Below, piece after piece: positions 25,512 through 34,476 of a stretch of DNA of 64,000 nucleotides. The stretch covers positions 496,001 to 560,000 of the forward strand of contig BPUI01000003.1 in assembly GCA_019973575.1 (NCBI GenBank), read 5' to 3'. The stretch comes from Gemmatimonadetes bacterium T265 (GTDB taxonomy: Bacteria; Gemmatimonadota; Gemmatimonadetes; Gemmatimonadales; Gemmatimonadaceae). The notes beneath the pieces were generated by a model. The model searched no databases, had not been told where the DNA came from, and saw only the letters and a list, made by a program, of their open reading frames with translations. Positions within the stretch are counted from its first letter, which is position 1; each line of letters begins with the position of its first letter. A program made the position numbers and the translations under genes.

Positions 25512-27844
25512 GCGGACACCTCGAGGGCGATGTTGGCGGGGCACGCGTATTCCTGCGCGGCGTCCCAGGTGAAGTGCGCGCCGCCGTCGGGCGTTGCCGT
25601 GGGGCCCCCGTCGAAGCCGGACGCCTGCCAGAACGTGAGGCACGGCGCGTTCTTGGGCGTGGGGCGGTAACGCGCCGCGACGCGGGTCGCGCCTAACGCA
25701 CGGGCGCGCTCGACCGCGAGGTGGGCGAGGGTCTGCTCGACCTTGCGGCCCATGACTCGGCAGCTCAGCACGAAGTCGACGATCTCGCAGCGGTCCCCGT
25801 CGCGGGCGATGCCGAGCAGGCCCGTGAGGCCGGCGTCGCCGAAGCGGTCGCCGACGTGCGCGGCCCAGACCTCGTGGCCCGGCTCGGCGGCCCAGGCGAG
25901 GAACTCGGGCTCGGAGAGACGGCGGGTGCTGAGGTTGAGCTGGTTGGTCTTGTTGAGGAGCTGCGTCGCGCGCGCCACGTTAGGCGTGCCGAGGCGTTCG
26001 ACGCGGACGCGGACGCCGAGGCCGGCGAGCCAGTCGTCGACCGAGCCGACTTCGCGGCGCGCGGCCGAGCGGCGCTGCTCGGCGGCGTAGAGGGCGGTGC
26101 GCGCGGCGTCCTCGGCGCTCACGGCGGGCACGTCGAAGCAGCGGAGGGCCTCGAACGCCTGCGGGTAGAGGAGCTTGTCGGCGGGCCACTCGGGGACGAG
26201 GACCTCGGGGAGCGCCTCGCGGACGCGCGCGCGCTCGGCCGGGTTGTCGTCGATGAAGACGACGCTCTGCAGGCCGAGGTTGAGTTCGGCCGCGATGTCG
26301 GCGACGTTGCGGGCCTTGTCGTCCCAGTTGATGCGCCACGCGACGAAGTCGTCCGGGCGGAGGACCATCTCGGGGTGGCTGCGGATCGCCTCGAGCGCGA
26401 TGGCCTCGGTGTTCTTGCTGGCGATGGCGAGCACGACGCCGCGGCGGGCGAGGCGCTTGACGGCGCGCTGGAAGTCGACGAGCGCCTCGCCCTCGGGGTC
26501 GGGGCCGCCGAGGCGGAGGTGCTCCCAGCCCACGTCGCCGACGATGCCGCCCCAGAGCGTGTCGTCGAGGTCGAGGACGAGGAGCTTGCGGGCCTGGCCT
26601 AACGCACCGCGGACGGCGGCCTTGACGTCGCGCGCGGCCTCGGCGACGGCGTCGGCCGGGAAGGCGATCTTGCCGACGTACCAGCCCTTCGCGGCGCCGC
26701 GGGTCCCACGGCCGGCGGCGGCCTGCCAGCGCGCGGCGTCGAGCACGAAGACGTGCGGCGTGGGCGCGAGGCGCTCCATCAGCCGCTGGTTCATGCGGGT
26801 GAGCGTCCAGGCCGAGCCGCCGGGGCGGGCGTCGAGCATGCCGAGCCCGCGCTGCTCGGCGGGGAGGGTCCACGTGGGGACGAGGACGACGCGGAAGCGC
26901 TCGGCGCCGCGCGTGACGGCGTCGCAGAACGCGTCGACGTCGGCGAGGAGTTCGGCGTCGGTCGCGGGCTCGCCGCGCAGGAGGCGGCCGAACGCGGGGG
27001 AGACCTGGTCGGGGCGCGTCCAGACGACGGCGAAGTCGGTGCCCGCGTTGGCGTCAGGGGCGAGCAGCGACTGGATGACCTGCCCGTACGGGGCGACGGT
27101 GGCGGCGAGCGCCGGCGCGTCGGCGGGGTCGGCGAGGCGGGTGGCGAGCTCGCCGGGGGTGAAGTCGGCGAGGATGACGCCGCGTAGGGTCGGGGCCGCG
27201 GGCGGGGGCGGTTCCATCTCCGCGGTCGGCGTCGCGACGTCGGGGGCGGACGCGGCCGCAGGCGCCCTGACCGGGCGCAACACGCGGGCGGGCGTGCCGC
27301 CGGCGACGACGCCGGCGGGGATCTCGCCGTCAACGACGCTACCTGCCGTGATTACCGAGCCGGCGCCAATGCGGGCGCCGGGGCGTACGGTGACGCGGCC
27401 GGCGAGCCAGGCGCCGTCCTCGATGACGATGGCGCGTGCGTCGGAACCGTCGGGGCACTCGGCGTCGGCGATGACGGCGTAGGGGCCGATGCTGACGCGG
27501 TCGCCGATGATGACGGACCGGGCGGCGGAGACGAGGGCGCCGAAGTTGATGCCGACGCCGCTGCCGATGCGGAGCTCGGCGCCGGCGGCCGCGGCCAGCT
27601 CGCAAGCCGCGTGGCCGGCGTTCAAGACGAGATCGTCGCCGACGGTGATGAAACCGTCGTTGCGGACGACGGGGCGTCCCATGACGCGGGGGCGTGCGCC
27701 GACGTGGTCGCACGCGCGGAGGCGGCGCGCGCCGAGCACCGAGGCGGCGACGTAGCGCCGGCCCTTGGCGAGCCGGGCGCGGAGCGGGAGGTCGCGGTCT
27801 CGCGCGAGGCTGCGCGAGATCTTCGTGAGGAGGCGGGGCGTCAC
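25508..27844 (-). CDS. LbH acyltransferase fused to FkbH-like HAD-IIIC enzyme
   Basis: 778 aa. Residues 50-190: hexapeptide-repeat acyltransferase (MGRPVVRNDGFITVGDDLVL, IGDRVSIGPYAVIADAECP, VRPGARIGAGSVITAGSVV, AGGTPARVLRP). Residues 220-400: the N-terminal part of FkbH-like proteins. Residues 420-560: HAD phosphatase domain with nucleophile Asp in LDLDDTLWGG (near 425), IASKNTE and FIDDNPAER (near 530). Residues 595-745: GNAT-like domain (TNQLNLSTRRL, DFVLSCRVMGRKVE). FkbH proteins take a phosphoglyceryl unit from 1,3-bisphosphoglycerate, load it on a carrier protein and dephosphorylate it. The next gene supplies a carrier domain. The GTG at 27842-27844 is 37 bp after the flippase stop; upstream in-frame sequence is a flippase shadow. 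Confidence 0.9.
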   Translation of the reverse strand: MTPRLLTKISRSLARDRDLPLRARLAKGRRYVAASVLGARRLRACDHVGARPRVMGRPVVRNDGFITVGDDLVLNAGHAACELAAAAGAELRIGSGVGINFGALVSAARSVIIGDRVSIGPYAVIADAECPDGSDARAIVIEDGAWLAGRVTVRPGARIGAGSVITAGSVVDGEIPAGVVAGGTPARVLRPVRAPAAASAPDVATPTAEMEPPPPAAPTLRGVILADFTPGELATRLADPADAPALAATVAPYGQVIQSLLAPDANAGTDFAVVWTRPDQVSPAFGRLLRGEPATDAELLADVDAFCDAVTRGAERFRVVLVPTWTLPAEQRGLGMLDARPGGSAWTLTRMNQRLMERLAPTPHVFVLDAARWQAAAGRGTRGAAKGWYVGKIAFPADAVAEAARDVKAAVRGALGQARKLLVLDLDDTLWGGIVGDVGWEHLRLGGPDPEGEALVDFQRAVKRLARRGVVLAIASKNTEAIALEAIRSHPEMVLRPDDFVAWRINWDDKARNVADIAAELNLGLQSVVFIDDNPAERARVREALPEVLVPEWPADKLLYPQAFEALRCFDVPAVSAEDAARTALYAAEQRRSAARREVGSVDDWLAGLGVRVRVERLGTPNVARATQLLNKTNQLNLSTRRLSEPEFLAWAAEPGHEVWAAHVGDRFGDAGLTGLLGIARDGDRCEIVDFVLSCRVMGRKVEQTLAHLAVERARALGATRVAARYRPTPKNAPCLTFWQASGFDGGPTATPDGGAHFTWDAAQEYACPANIALEVSA

Positions 27845-27881
27845 GGGACGGGCGGCGGAAGGCGGGGTGGCGCGAGGCCGG

Positions 27882-29456
27882 TCAGGCGGCCGCGCCTGCT
27901 GCGGAGTGTCGACGCGAGGCGGCGAAGTCGCGCGCGAAGCCCCGCAGTTCGCCGACGTTGACGGCGCCGCTGGTGAGCACGCCGGCCGCGTAGAGGGCAG
28001 CGTCGAGGGCAAGACGCCACACGCCGACGGACGCGAGCAGGTGGTCGGCGACGAGGACGGCGGCGCAGACGCCGGCGGTCTTCGCGAGGACGACGACGAG
28101 GCGCCGGTCGACGCCGCGGCGGCCGATGAGCCAGGCCATGGTGCCGGCCGTGTACAGCTCGGTGAGGACGAGCGCGGTGCCGGCGCCGGCGCCGGCACCG
28201 CCCGGGCCTAACGCGCGCAGGCCCCGCGGCACCAGCCAGAGGTTGAGCGCGGGCGAGAGGAGCATGCCCGACATCGACACCCAGCTCACCGCCCAGCCGC
28301 GGTCGAGGCGGACGAGGATGCTCGCGCTCACCATCGCGGCGTAGGTGAGCACGAACGTCGGGGCGAGCAGCCGCACGCTCATGGCCGCGGGGGCGAAGGC
28401 GCGGCCGAAGGCGAGCGCGACGACGGGGTCGGCGGCGAGGAAGAGCGCGAGCGACGCCGGGATCGCGAGCGAGAGGATCATCTCCATCGACCGGCGGGTG
28501 ACGAGCATCAGCTCCTCTTCGGAGCGGGCGGCCGCGCGGGAGGTGAGCGGGAGGAGCACCCAGCCGATGAGCGGCGAGAGGAGGAGCGACATGCCGGCGA
28601 GCGTACCCGCGGCGCCGTACCAGCCGACCTCGGTGTCGTTGGCGACGAACGACATGATGCTGACGTCGACCTTGCAGTAGACCACCTGCGCGATCGACGC
28701 CGTGAAGTACGGCAGGCTGGCGCGGACGACGTCGCGTGTGGCGGCGGTGTCGAGGCGGAAGCGCAGGTCCACGTGGCGTCGCGAGAGCGCGGCGAGGGCC
28801 GCGGTCTTGAGCGCTTCGGAGGCGAGCATCGCGACGGCGACGCCCGTCACGCCGAAGCCGAGCCCGAGCGCGACGGCGATGCCCGCGCCCCAGACGAGCT
28901 TGGACGCGACGTTCCACACGGAGAGTCCGTCGACCTGGCCGACGGCCTGGAGCATGGCCGCGTAGGTCGCGTTCAGGTTGAAGAGGACCTGGGCGACGCC
29001 GAGCAGGGCGACGAGGCGGAGGACCTCGTGCTGCTTGCCGGCCGCGTCGAGTGCGGCGACGCCGGCGGCGAGGACGACGACGCTGAGCGCGAGGCGGAGC
29101 AGCAGCGTGCCGCCGAAGAACTCGGTGGCGTGCTCGCGCCGGGTCGCGACTTCTTTCCGGACGTAGGTGTCGAGCCCGAGGCTCGCGGCGATGAAGATCG
29201 TCGACGTGAAGGCGTCGGCGAACTGGAAGCCGCCGAAGGCCGCGGGGCCGAGGTGGCGCGGGAGGACGATGCGGACGAGGAGGCCGACGGCCCAGGTGCC
29301 GACGAGCGAGCCGCCGAGTTTCGCGGCGTCGCGCAGGGCGCGGCGCACGTCGACGCGCAGGTCGCCGCGGTCGCGGGGCTCGGGCGCGCGCGGGGGAGGC
29401 GCGTCGGGCGGCGCGTAGCGCGGCACCGGGCGCGGCGCGGCTTCGGCGACGCTCAC
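27882..29456 (-). CDS. Wzx-type polysaccharide flippase (MOP superfamily)
   Basis: 524 aa with about 12-14 hydrophobic spans. The N-terminal domain has the Wzx/RfbX pattern: KLGGSLVGTWAVGLLVRIVLPRHLGP followed by FGGFQFADAFTSTIFIAASLGLDTYV, with a repeat of the pattern in the second half (SLPYFTASIAQVVYCKVDV, NDTEVGWYGAAGTLAGM). It should flip undecaprenyl-linked repeat units across the inner membrane. It is the first gene of the unidirectional minus-strand locus. GTG at 29454-29456 is chosen because it sits just before the first conserved region; a GTG at 29585 would add about 43 low-complexity residues. The promoter should lie between here and the hairpin at 29588-29619, but no clear -35/-10 pair is visible. 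Confidence 0.88.
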   Translation of the reverse strand: MSVAEAAPRPVPRYAPPDAPPPRAPEPRDRGDLRVDVRRALRDAAKLGGSLVGTWAVGLLVRIVLPRHLGPAAFGGFQFADAFTSTIFIAASLGLDTYVRKEVATRREHATEFFGGTLLLRLALSVVVLAAGVAALDAAGKQHEVLRLVALLGVAQVLFNLNATYAAMLQAVGQVDGLSVWNVASKLVWGAGIAVALGLGFGVTGVAVAMLASEALKTAALAALSRRHVDLRFRLDTAATRDVVRASLPYFTASIAQVVYCKVDVSIMSFVANDTEVGWYGAAGTLAGMSLLLSPLIGWVLLPLTSRAAARSEEELMLVTRRSMEMILSLAIPASLALFLAADPVVALAFGRAFAPAAMSVRLLAPTFVLTYAAMVSASILVRLDRGWAVSWVSMSGMLLSPALNLWLVPRGLRALGPGGAGAGAGTALVLTELYTAGTMAWLIGRRGVDRRLVVVLAKTAGVCAAVLVADHLLASVGVWRLALDAALYAAGVLTSGAVNVGELRGFARDFAASRRHSAAGAAA

Positions 29457-29587
29457 GTGGGACAGGTCCGGAGGTGTGAGGGCCGCGGTCGTGTTCCGTC
29501 CGGAACGCGGGACCGCGGCCGTGCGATCCTGGGGAGTGTCGGACGGCGGCGGCGCGGAGTTCAGCGCGGGGTGGGTACAACGCACGA

Positions 29588-29619
29588 GCCGCCGGCGCGA
29601 GCATGCTCGCGCCGGCGGC
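29588..29619. terminator. Perfect 16-bp inverted repeat, probable terminator hairpin
   Basis: The two 16-base halves are exact reverse complements and meet at AGCATGCT, giving a very stable GC-rich stem (14 bp if CATG forms the loop). It lies 36 bp downstream of the stop of the DUF1996/lectin gene on the minus strand and about 130 bp upstream of the flippase start. No U-run follows on the minus strand, so termination would be of the non-canonical hairpin type. It separates the secreted-lectin gene from the polysaccharide operon. Confidence 0.55.
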
Positions 29620-29655
29620 TGTCGGTGGGGCGTTAGCGTTAGTACAACGGCCGTG

Positions 29656-31368
29656 TCAGTACAGTGTCTGTCCGTTGCCGAGCATCCCGACCTGGCAGTC
29701 GACCGACTTGTTGAGGCACTGGGTGACGATGGTCTTCATGGTCGTCGTGTCCCAGCCGAGCATCCAGTCGGCGTGGGCCGAGTAGCCGCCGGGCAGGGAC
29801 GTGCCGTACATGTCGGAGCTCAGGCGCCAGCGGCTCGGGACCGCGCCCGCGAGGACGGGGAAGTCGAAGTGCTCGGTGATTTCGGGGAGCGGCACCGGGT
29901 GGTCCGCGGGGCACCTGCTCTGGCCGGCCGTGTTCGAGTAGTTCGGGTAGGCCATGTGGCTCTTGTGGTCCGACGCGTCGAGGTTCGTGCCGTCCCAGCA
30001 CTGCGGGAAGATGATCGTTAGGCGGATTGCGTCGCCGGCGGCGCAGTTCGGGATGCTCGCGGTGGCGTTGTTGCCGTTGGCGCTCCGGCAGCTCCACGAG
30101 ATCCCGTACGGCTGGTCGCTCGCGCTCGCCGCCTTCATGTTGCCCGTGATGATGCGGAGGCCCTGCGGGAAGGGCTGGATCGCGGCCGGGTTCATGTCGT
30201 AGCCGGACTTGTAGTAGATGACGGCGAGGTCCGGCACCTGGGCCGTGCTGGTCGCGGGGTCGATCACGGCCGGCATCCAGTAGGCCGAGCGGTTGAGGGT
30301 GCCGCCGAGGCAGGTGCCGTTTCCGGTCGAGGCGAGGGAGGCGGCGGTCGACGCGGCACTCACCCCGGCGTTGCCGAAGAACATGTGCAGGTGCGAGGCC
30401 CCGGGCTGTCCGGGGAAGACGATCGGGTCGTCGAAGGCGAAGCGGGCCATGCCGCAGGTCGTGCGGAACGAGCCCTCGCCGGCGACGTAGGCCGGGGTGA
30501 GGCTCGTCGCCGTCACCTGCGGGCCGGTCGCGCCGGGCGCGCCGAGCGGGATGGTCAGGGTCGGCGCGAAGCCGTTCATCGACGACATCGGGTTGGCGAG
30601 CGTCGTCGTCTGGATCGGGCCGTAATCGCAGTGCAGTGCCTGGTTAGGCGCGGGGTTCTGCCCGCCGAAGGCGTAGGTCGCGCACGGCACGCCGTGGTAG
30701 GCCGTCTGCTGCACGTAGGGCCCGTTCGGGCCGCCTAACCGGACGGCGCGCAGGCCGACGAAGTCGCATGACGCGCCCGCGGGCGCGCACGAGGTCCACG
30801 TGGTGTCGGTCGTGGGCGAGGGCGGCGTGGCGACGGCGCGCGCGGTCCAGCGCTGGTTGGCGCCGCCGTTGCAGGTGTAGAGCTGGACCCGGGCGCCCGG
30901 CGTGGTGGACACGTGCTGTACGTCGAGGCACTTGCCCGCGTAGCCGGTGACGGTGCCGGCGGTTGTGAACGTCCACTTCTGGTTGGACCCGCCGTGACAG
31001 GTCCAGATGACGACGGATTCGCCGTTCTGCCCGGTCGCGCCCCACGCGTCGACGCACCGCGTCCCGGAGTAGAGGGTGAGCGTGCCCGCGCTCGTGACGG
31101 TGAAGCGCTGGTTGGCGGCGCCGGTGCACGTCGCGGTGACGAGCGCGGCGCCTGCGGTCTGCGAGGCGTCACGCACGCTGGCGCAGAGGTTGGAGCCGAT
31201 GGCGGCGACGAGCGACACGGTCGTCCCGGCCGCGGGGCCGACGTCGGCGGCGAGCGCCGTCGGGCTCGGGGCCGTGCTCGTAGCCGCGGGGGCGGTGGGT
31301 GTGGCGTCGTTGCACGCGCCGACGAGGAGCCAGGCGCAGAAGCAGGCGAGATAACGCAGCGTTCTCAT
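29656..31368 (-). CDS. DUF1996 lipoprotein with N-terminal ricin-type lectin domain
   Basis: 570 aa. The signal ends in a lipobox (LLVGAC), then a Thr/Ala/Pro-rich linker. A ricin B-type beta-trefoil (about 55-185) shows repeated QxW-like units: GAANQRFTVTSAGTL, GGSNQKWTFTTAGTVTGYAG, GGANQRWTAR, each paired with a Cys-containing strand (RCVDAWG, KCLDVQH). The C-terminal half (about 260-565) matches DUF1996: GSFRTTCGMARFAFDDPIVFPGQPGASHLHMFFGN, QGLRIITGN, FPQCWDGTNLDASDHKSHMAYP. Function of DUF1996 is unknown; the lectin suggests carbohydrate binding at the cell surface. The ATG at 31366-31368 starts directly at the signal peptide. Neighbouring glycosidase and polysaccharide genes fit a surface-sugar role. 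Confidence 0.88.
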   Translation of the reverse strand: MRTLRYLACFCAWLLVGACNDATPTAPAATSTAPSPTALAADVGPAAGTTVSLVAAIGSNLCASVRDASQTAGAALVTATCTGAANQRFTVTSAGTLTLYSGTRCVDAWGATGQNGESVVIWTCHGGSNQKWTFTTAGTVTGYAGKCLDVQHVSTTPGARVQLYTCNGGANQRWTARAVATPPSPTTDTTWTSCAPAGASCDFVGLRAVRLGGPNGPYVQQTAYHGVPCATYAFGGQNPAPNQALHCDYGPIQTTTLANPMSSMNGFAPTLTIPLGAPGATGPQVTATSLTPAYVAGEGSFRTTCGMARFAFDDPIVFPGQPGASHLHMFFGNAGVSAASTAASLASTGNGTCLGGTLNRSAYWMPAVIDPATSTAQVPDLAVIYYKSGYDMNPAAIQPFPQGLRIITGNMKAASASDQPYGISWSCRSANGNNATASIPNCAAGDAIRLTIIFPQCWDGTNLDASDHKSHMAYPNYSNTAGQSRCPADHPVPLPEITEHFDFPVLAGAVPSRWRLSSDMYGTSLPGGYSAHADWMLGWDTTTMKTIVTQCLNKSVDCQVGMLGNGQTLY

Positions 31369-31687
31369 TCGGGCGACGGACGTGGGGACGGGGGACGGGG
31401 CGCGCGCGTGCCGCGGGCGCCTCGGGGAGACACCGCGGAGCTCCGGACCCGCCGTGCGCGCGGGTGGTGGCGCGCTGGCGGCACTCGGGCGCCCTCGCGT
31501 CGAGGGCGCCGCAGCGATAGGTATTCGCGCCGGCCGGGGGCGGCGTGACACCAGTCACAGGCGACCGTCTGTTAGGCGAGATTCACGGGAAACTTGATCC
31601 GCCGGCGCGCGCCCGCCGCGGGATTGTGTCAATTCTGCTACGTATGCGGCGCCGCCGGGCGCCGCGCTCCGTGCGTTAGGCGTATCG
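31369..31687. other. 319-bp intergenic region between two minus-strand secreted-protein genes
   Basis: No coding frame here has convincing codon bias or a recognisable product. It should hold the promoter of the lectin/DUF1996 gene (reading leftward) and the 3' end region of the GH44 gene. Composition is mixed, with a less GC-rich patch around 31590-31650. Two GTTAGGC heptamers occur (31571-31577 and 31675-31681), the second six bases from the GH44 stop codon. Confidence 0.5.
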
Positions 31688-33394
31688 TCAGGGGCTCAGG
31701 ACGAGCGTGCTCACGCTGAGGGCCGGCATGGTGTAGGGGAACGCGTTGCCGGCGGGGAGGGCGAGGTCCGGGGCGCGGGCGGGCGCGGGCGCGCCGGCGG
31801 TCAGCGTGTAGACGCGCGCGCTGCGCAGGGCGGCCGGGTGGGCGACGACGACCTGCGCCGTCCGGGCGGTGCGCCGCTTGTTGATGGCGACGAGGACGAC
31901 GCGCCCGCGCGCGTCGAGGCTCGCGTAGACGGACGCGGCGTCGGCGTCGCTCGTCGTCGCGTCGACGCCCAGGTCGCCGAAGCAGCTGCCCGCGCCGTCG
32001 TAGTTCAGGTACATGCGGAACGCGGCGAACGCGTAGGCGTAGGCCCGGGCGCCGTCGCCGGCGTAGGGCGGGGCCCAGGGGTTGGCCTGCGGCCAGAGCG
32101 CCGCGGCGTAGACGCCCTCGCGCCCGAAGACGCCGAGCACGTCGGCCTGGGCGATGCCGCCCGAGATGTCGCCGGCGCGGCCGTAGTAGTACTCGCTCAC
32201 GGCGAGGCGGGTGCCGGGGTAGTGCGCGGCGATCTGGGCGCGGAGCCGCGGGAGGAGGCGCACCGGGCCGGCGGTGACGTCGGAGACCCAGCTGTGCTCG
32301 TCGTACGTCGAATCCCACAGCGAGCGCGGGGCCTGCAGGCGCGCCTCGACCGTCGCGGAGTCCTGCGGCGCGTAGTCGTTGGTGATCGGGCCGCCGCGCG
32401 TGCCCGCGGCCGGGTACCAGTGCACGTCGACGACGTCTAACAGCCGCCGTCCTGCCTCGGACTCCGCCGCGCGCAGCCGGTCGAGGTAGACGTCGAGGAA
32501 CGGGCGCGCGCGCCAGCTGCCGTAGGTGGGGTCGTCGGCGGGGTGGCGGCCGAGGGTGAGGATGCCCGTGTACGTCGCGAGGGCGGGGCCGAAGACGAGG
32601 GCGTCGGGCGCGGCGCGCTTGACCGCGCGCGCGAAAGCGATCGTGGTGTCGATGAACGCGTCGTAGGTCTGGACGCGGGGCGCGGACGGGTCGTCGTGTT
32701 GGTCGCTCTCGACTTCCTTGTGCGTGGCGTGCCAGGCGTCGGGCTCGTTGTCGAGCGAGAACATGAGGCGCCGCGTGCTGTCGCCGGTCGCGCCGGGGAA
32801 GGTGTGCGTGGCCCAGCGCACGAACGCGTCCTGGTAGACGGTGCCGTCGTCGGCCGCGCCTGCGGTGGACGACGCGGCGTTCCGCCGGAAGTGGGCGGCG
32901 AGTCGGGCGGCGCGCCCCACGTCGCTCGTGCCGACATCGCAGTTGCACGCGTCGCCGGCGACGTACGGGAGCATGGGGACCGTGGCGAGGAACGCCGCGC
33001 CGCGGGCGAAGGTCGCCGCGGCGCGCGCGCGCACGGCCTCGCCGGGCGTCGTGCTCGCGGCGAGGTACTGGTCGTTGTGGTAGGCGGCGTCGCTGCCCGC
33101 GTTGGAGTAGTTGTTCGTCCAGTTGTACGCGGAGAGGCGGTTGCCGCCCATGCGGTTGAAGCTGACCTCGCGCGGGGGCGTGGCGCCGGCCCAGGGCGCG
33201 GGCTCGGTGGCCGCGTTCGCGCCGTAGATGAAGCGGGAGACGGCGTGCCGGCGCGCGGTGTTGACGCGGAAGGTGAGCGGGGCGTCGGTCCTCGCGGCTG
33301 CTGACGGCGCGCCGCGCGGGGCGCCCGCACACGTGACGGCGCAGAGCAGGGCGCGCAGGGCCTGCGTGGCGCGGGCAGACGCGGAGATGAACAT
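31688..33394 (-). CDS. Secreted glycoside hydrolase family 44-like enzyme
   Basis: 568 aa. A signal peptide is followed by the GH44 hallmark region: VSRFIYGANAATE, then FNRMGGNRLSAYNWTNNYSNAGSD. The acid/base Glu is expected in MFSLDNEPDAWHATH and the nucleophile Glu in LAVSEYYYG; FGPALATYTGILTL and DVVDVHWYPAAG fit the TIM-barrel strands. A C-terminal beta-sandwich of about 90 residues follows (VLVAINKRRTARTAQVVVAH). Family members are endo-beta-1,4-glucanases or xyloglucanases. Being next to a large exopolysaccharide locus it could also trim the cell's own polymer. The ATG at 33392-33394 gives a standard signal peptide; longer frames add unlikely sequence. Confidence 0.88.
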   Translation of the reverse strand: MFISASARATQALRALLCAVTCAGAPRGAPSAAARTDAPLTFRVNTARRHAVSRFIYGANAATEPAPWAGATPPREVSFNRMGGNRLSAYNWTNNYSNAGSDAAYHNDQYLAASTTPGEAVRARAAATFARGAAFLATVPMLPYVAGDACNCDVGTSDVGRAARLAAHFRRNAASSTAGAADDGTVYQDAFVRWATHTFPGATGDSTRRLMFSLDNEPDAWHATHKEVESDQHDDPSAPRVQTYDAFIDTTIAFARAVKRAAPDALVFGPALATYTGILTLGRHPADDPTYGSWRARPFLDVYLDRLRAAESEAGRRLLDVVDVHWYPAAGTRGGPITNDYAPQDSATVEARLQAPRSLWDSTYDEHSWVSDVTAGPVRLLPRLRAQIAAHYPGTRLAVSEYYYGRAGDISGGIAQADVLGVFGREGVYAAALWPQANPWAPPYAGDGARAYAYAFAAFRMYLNYDGAGSCFGDLGVDATTSDADAASVYASLDARGRVVLVAINKRRTARTAQVVVAHPAALRSARVYTLTAGAPAPARAPDLALPAGNAFPYTMPALSVSTLVLSP

Positions 33395-33525
33395 GGGCGG
33401 GGTGGGGGAGGGCGGCGCTCCGGACGACGGTTCGGCGCGTGCGCGCGTCACGCTCGGGTTACGCTGCGCCGGCCGCGCCGGCCGCGCGGATGACGCGGGC
33501 GGTGCGGAGGTCGTCTGCTCCGACC

Positions 33526-34323
33526 ATGATTCGCACACACCTCCGCGCCGCCGTCACGCGGTTCACGCCCGCGCGCACCCTTCTCCGGCGCGGGTACGAG
33601 CGCCGGTTCCGCACCGCGCGCGGAGTCGGCGCGCTGTGCGGCATGTACGACTCGTTCGCCGAGGCCGCGCGGGCGGCGCCGGCGGGGGCGGCGCTCGGAT
33701 ACGACAACACGGCGGCGGCGGTGCTCTACCGCGACCGGCTGGACGACGTCTTCCCGAAAGACTACCCCGCGCTGTTCTGGCTGCGCGAGGCGATCGCCGG
33801 TGCGGCCTCGGTGTTCGACCTCGGCGGGCACGTCGGGCTGTCGTACTACGCGTTCCGGCGCTACCTGGCGTACCCGCCGGGGCTGCGCTGGGTGGTGTGT
33901 GACGTGCCGGCGGTGACGGCGGTGGGCGCGGCGCTCGCGGGGGAGTGCGGCGCGGACGCGCTCGCGTTCACGACGGACCCCGAGGAGGCCGCGGGCGCAG
34001 ACGTGTTGTTCGCGGCCGGCTCGCTACAGTACATCGAGCGGCCGATGTCGGAGCTCTTGGCCGGGATGGCGGAGCGGCCGCGGCACGTGATCATCAACCA
34101 GATGCCGACGCACCCCGGGCGCGAGTTCGTGACGTTGCAGAACATCGGGGTGGCGTTCTGCCCGTACCGCGTCGGCCGCGCGGACGCAGTGCCCGAAGCG
34201 CTCGGGCGGCTCGGGTACGAGCTGGTGGACGCGTGGGAAGATCCGTCGCGGCGGACGGGGGTGCCGTACCGACCCGACGCGTCGCCGGTGGCGTACTCGG
34301 GGTATTACCTGCGGTTGCGTTAG
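33526..34323 (+). CDS. SAM-dependent methyltransferase, TIGR04325-like
   Basis: 265 aa. It has a glycine-rich SAM-binding strand and loop, SVFDLGGHVGLSYYAF, an acidic residue at the end of the next strand (RWVVCDVPAV), and DVLFAAGSLQYIE as motif IV/post-motif region. HVIINQMPTHPG follows, typical of the TIGR04325 methyltransferase group often found near polysaccharide genes. The N-terminal part (YDSFAEAARAAP, GYDNTAAAVLYRDRLDDVFPKDYPALFWL) also fits that group. It is read away from the GH44 gene, with 131 bp between. The ATG start precedes the basic N-terminus. The TAG stop falls in a GTTAGG run. Substrate is unknown, possibly a sugar. Confidence 0.82.
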   Translation: MIRTHLRAAVTRFTPARTLLRRGYERRFRTARGVGALCGMYDSFAEAARAAPAGAALGYDNTAAAVLYRDRLDDVFPKDYPALFWLREAIAGAASVFDLGGHVGLSYYAFRRYLAYPPGLRWVVCDVPAVTAVGAALAGECGADALAFTTDPEEAAGADVLFAAGSLQYIERPMSELLAGMAERPRHVIINQMPTHPGREFVTLQNIGVAFCPYRVGRADAVPEALGRLGYELVDAWEDPSRRTGVPYRPDASPVAYSGYYLRLR

Positions 34324-34476
34324 GGGTAGCGGCGGGGCGGCGTCACGGATCTGTGGGTGTTCATCCGCTGCAGAGCGGTTCGCCGCTGACCCAACACCCG
34401 GTGCTTGCGTGAGCGTTCGGGAGGACGTCGGCGACCGGGGGATGGTGTAGGGGTCTGCCCCGCGTATTCTCCCGTC

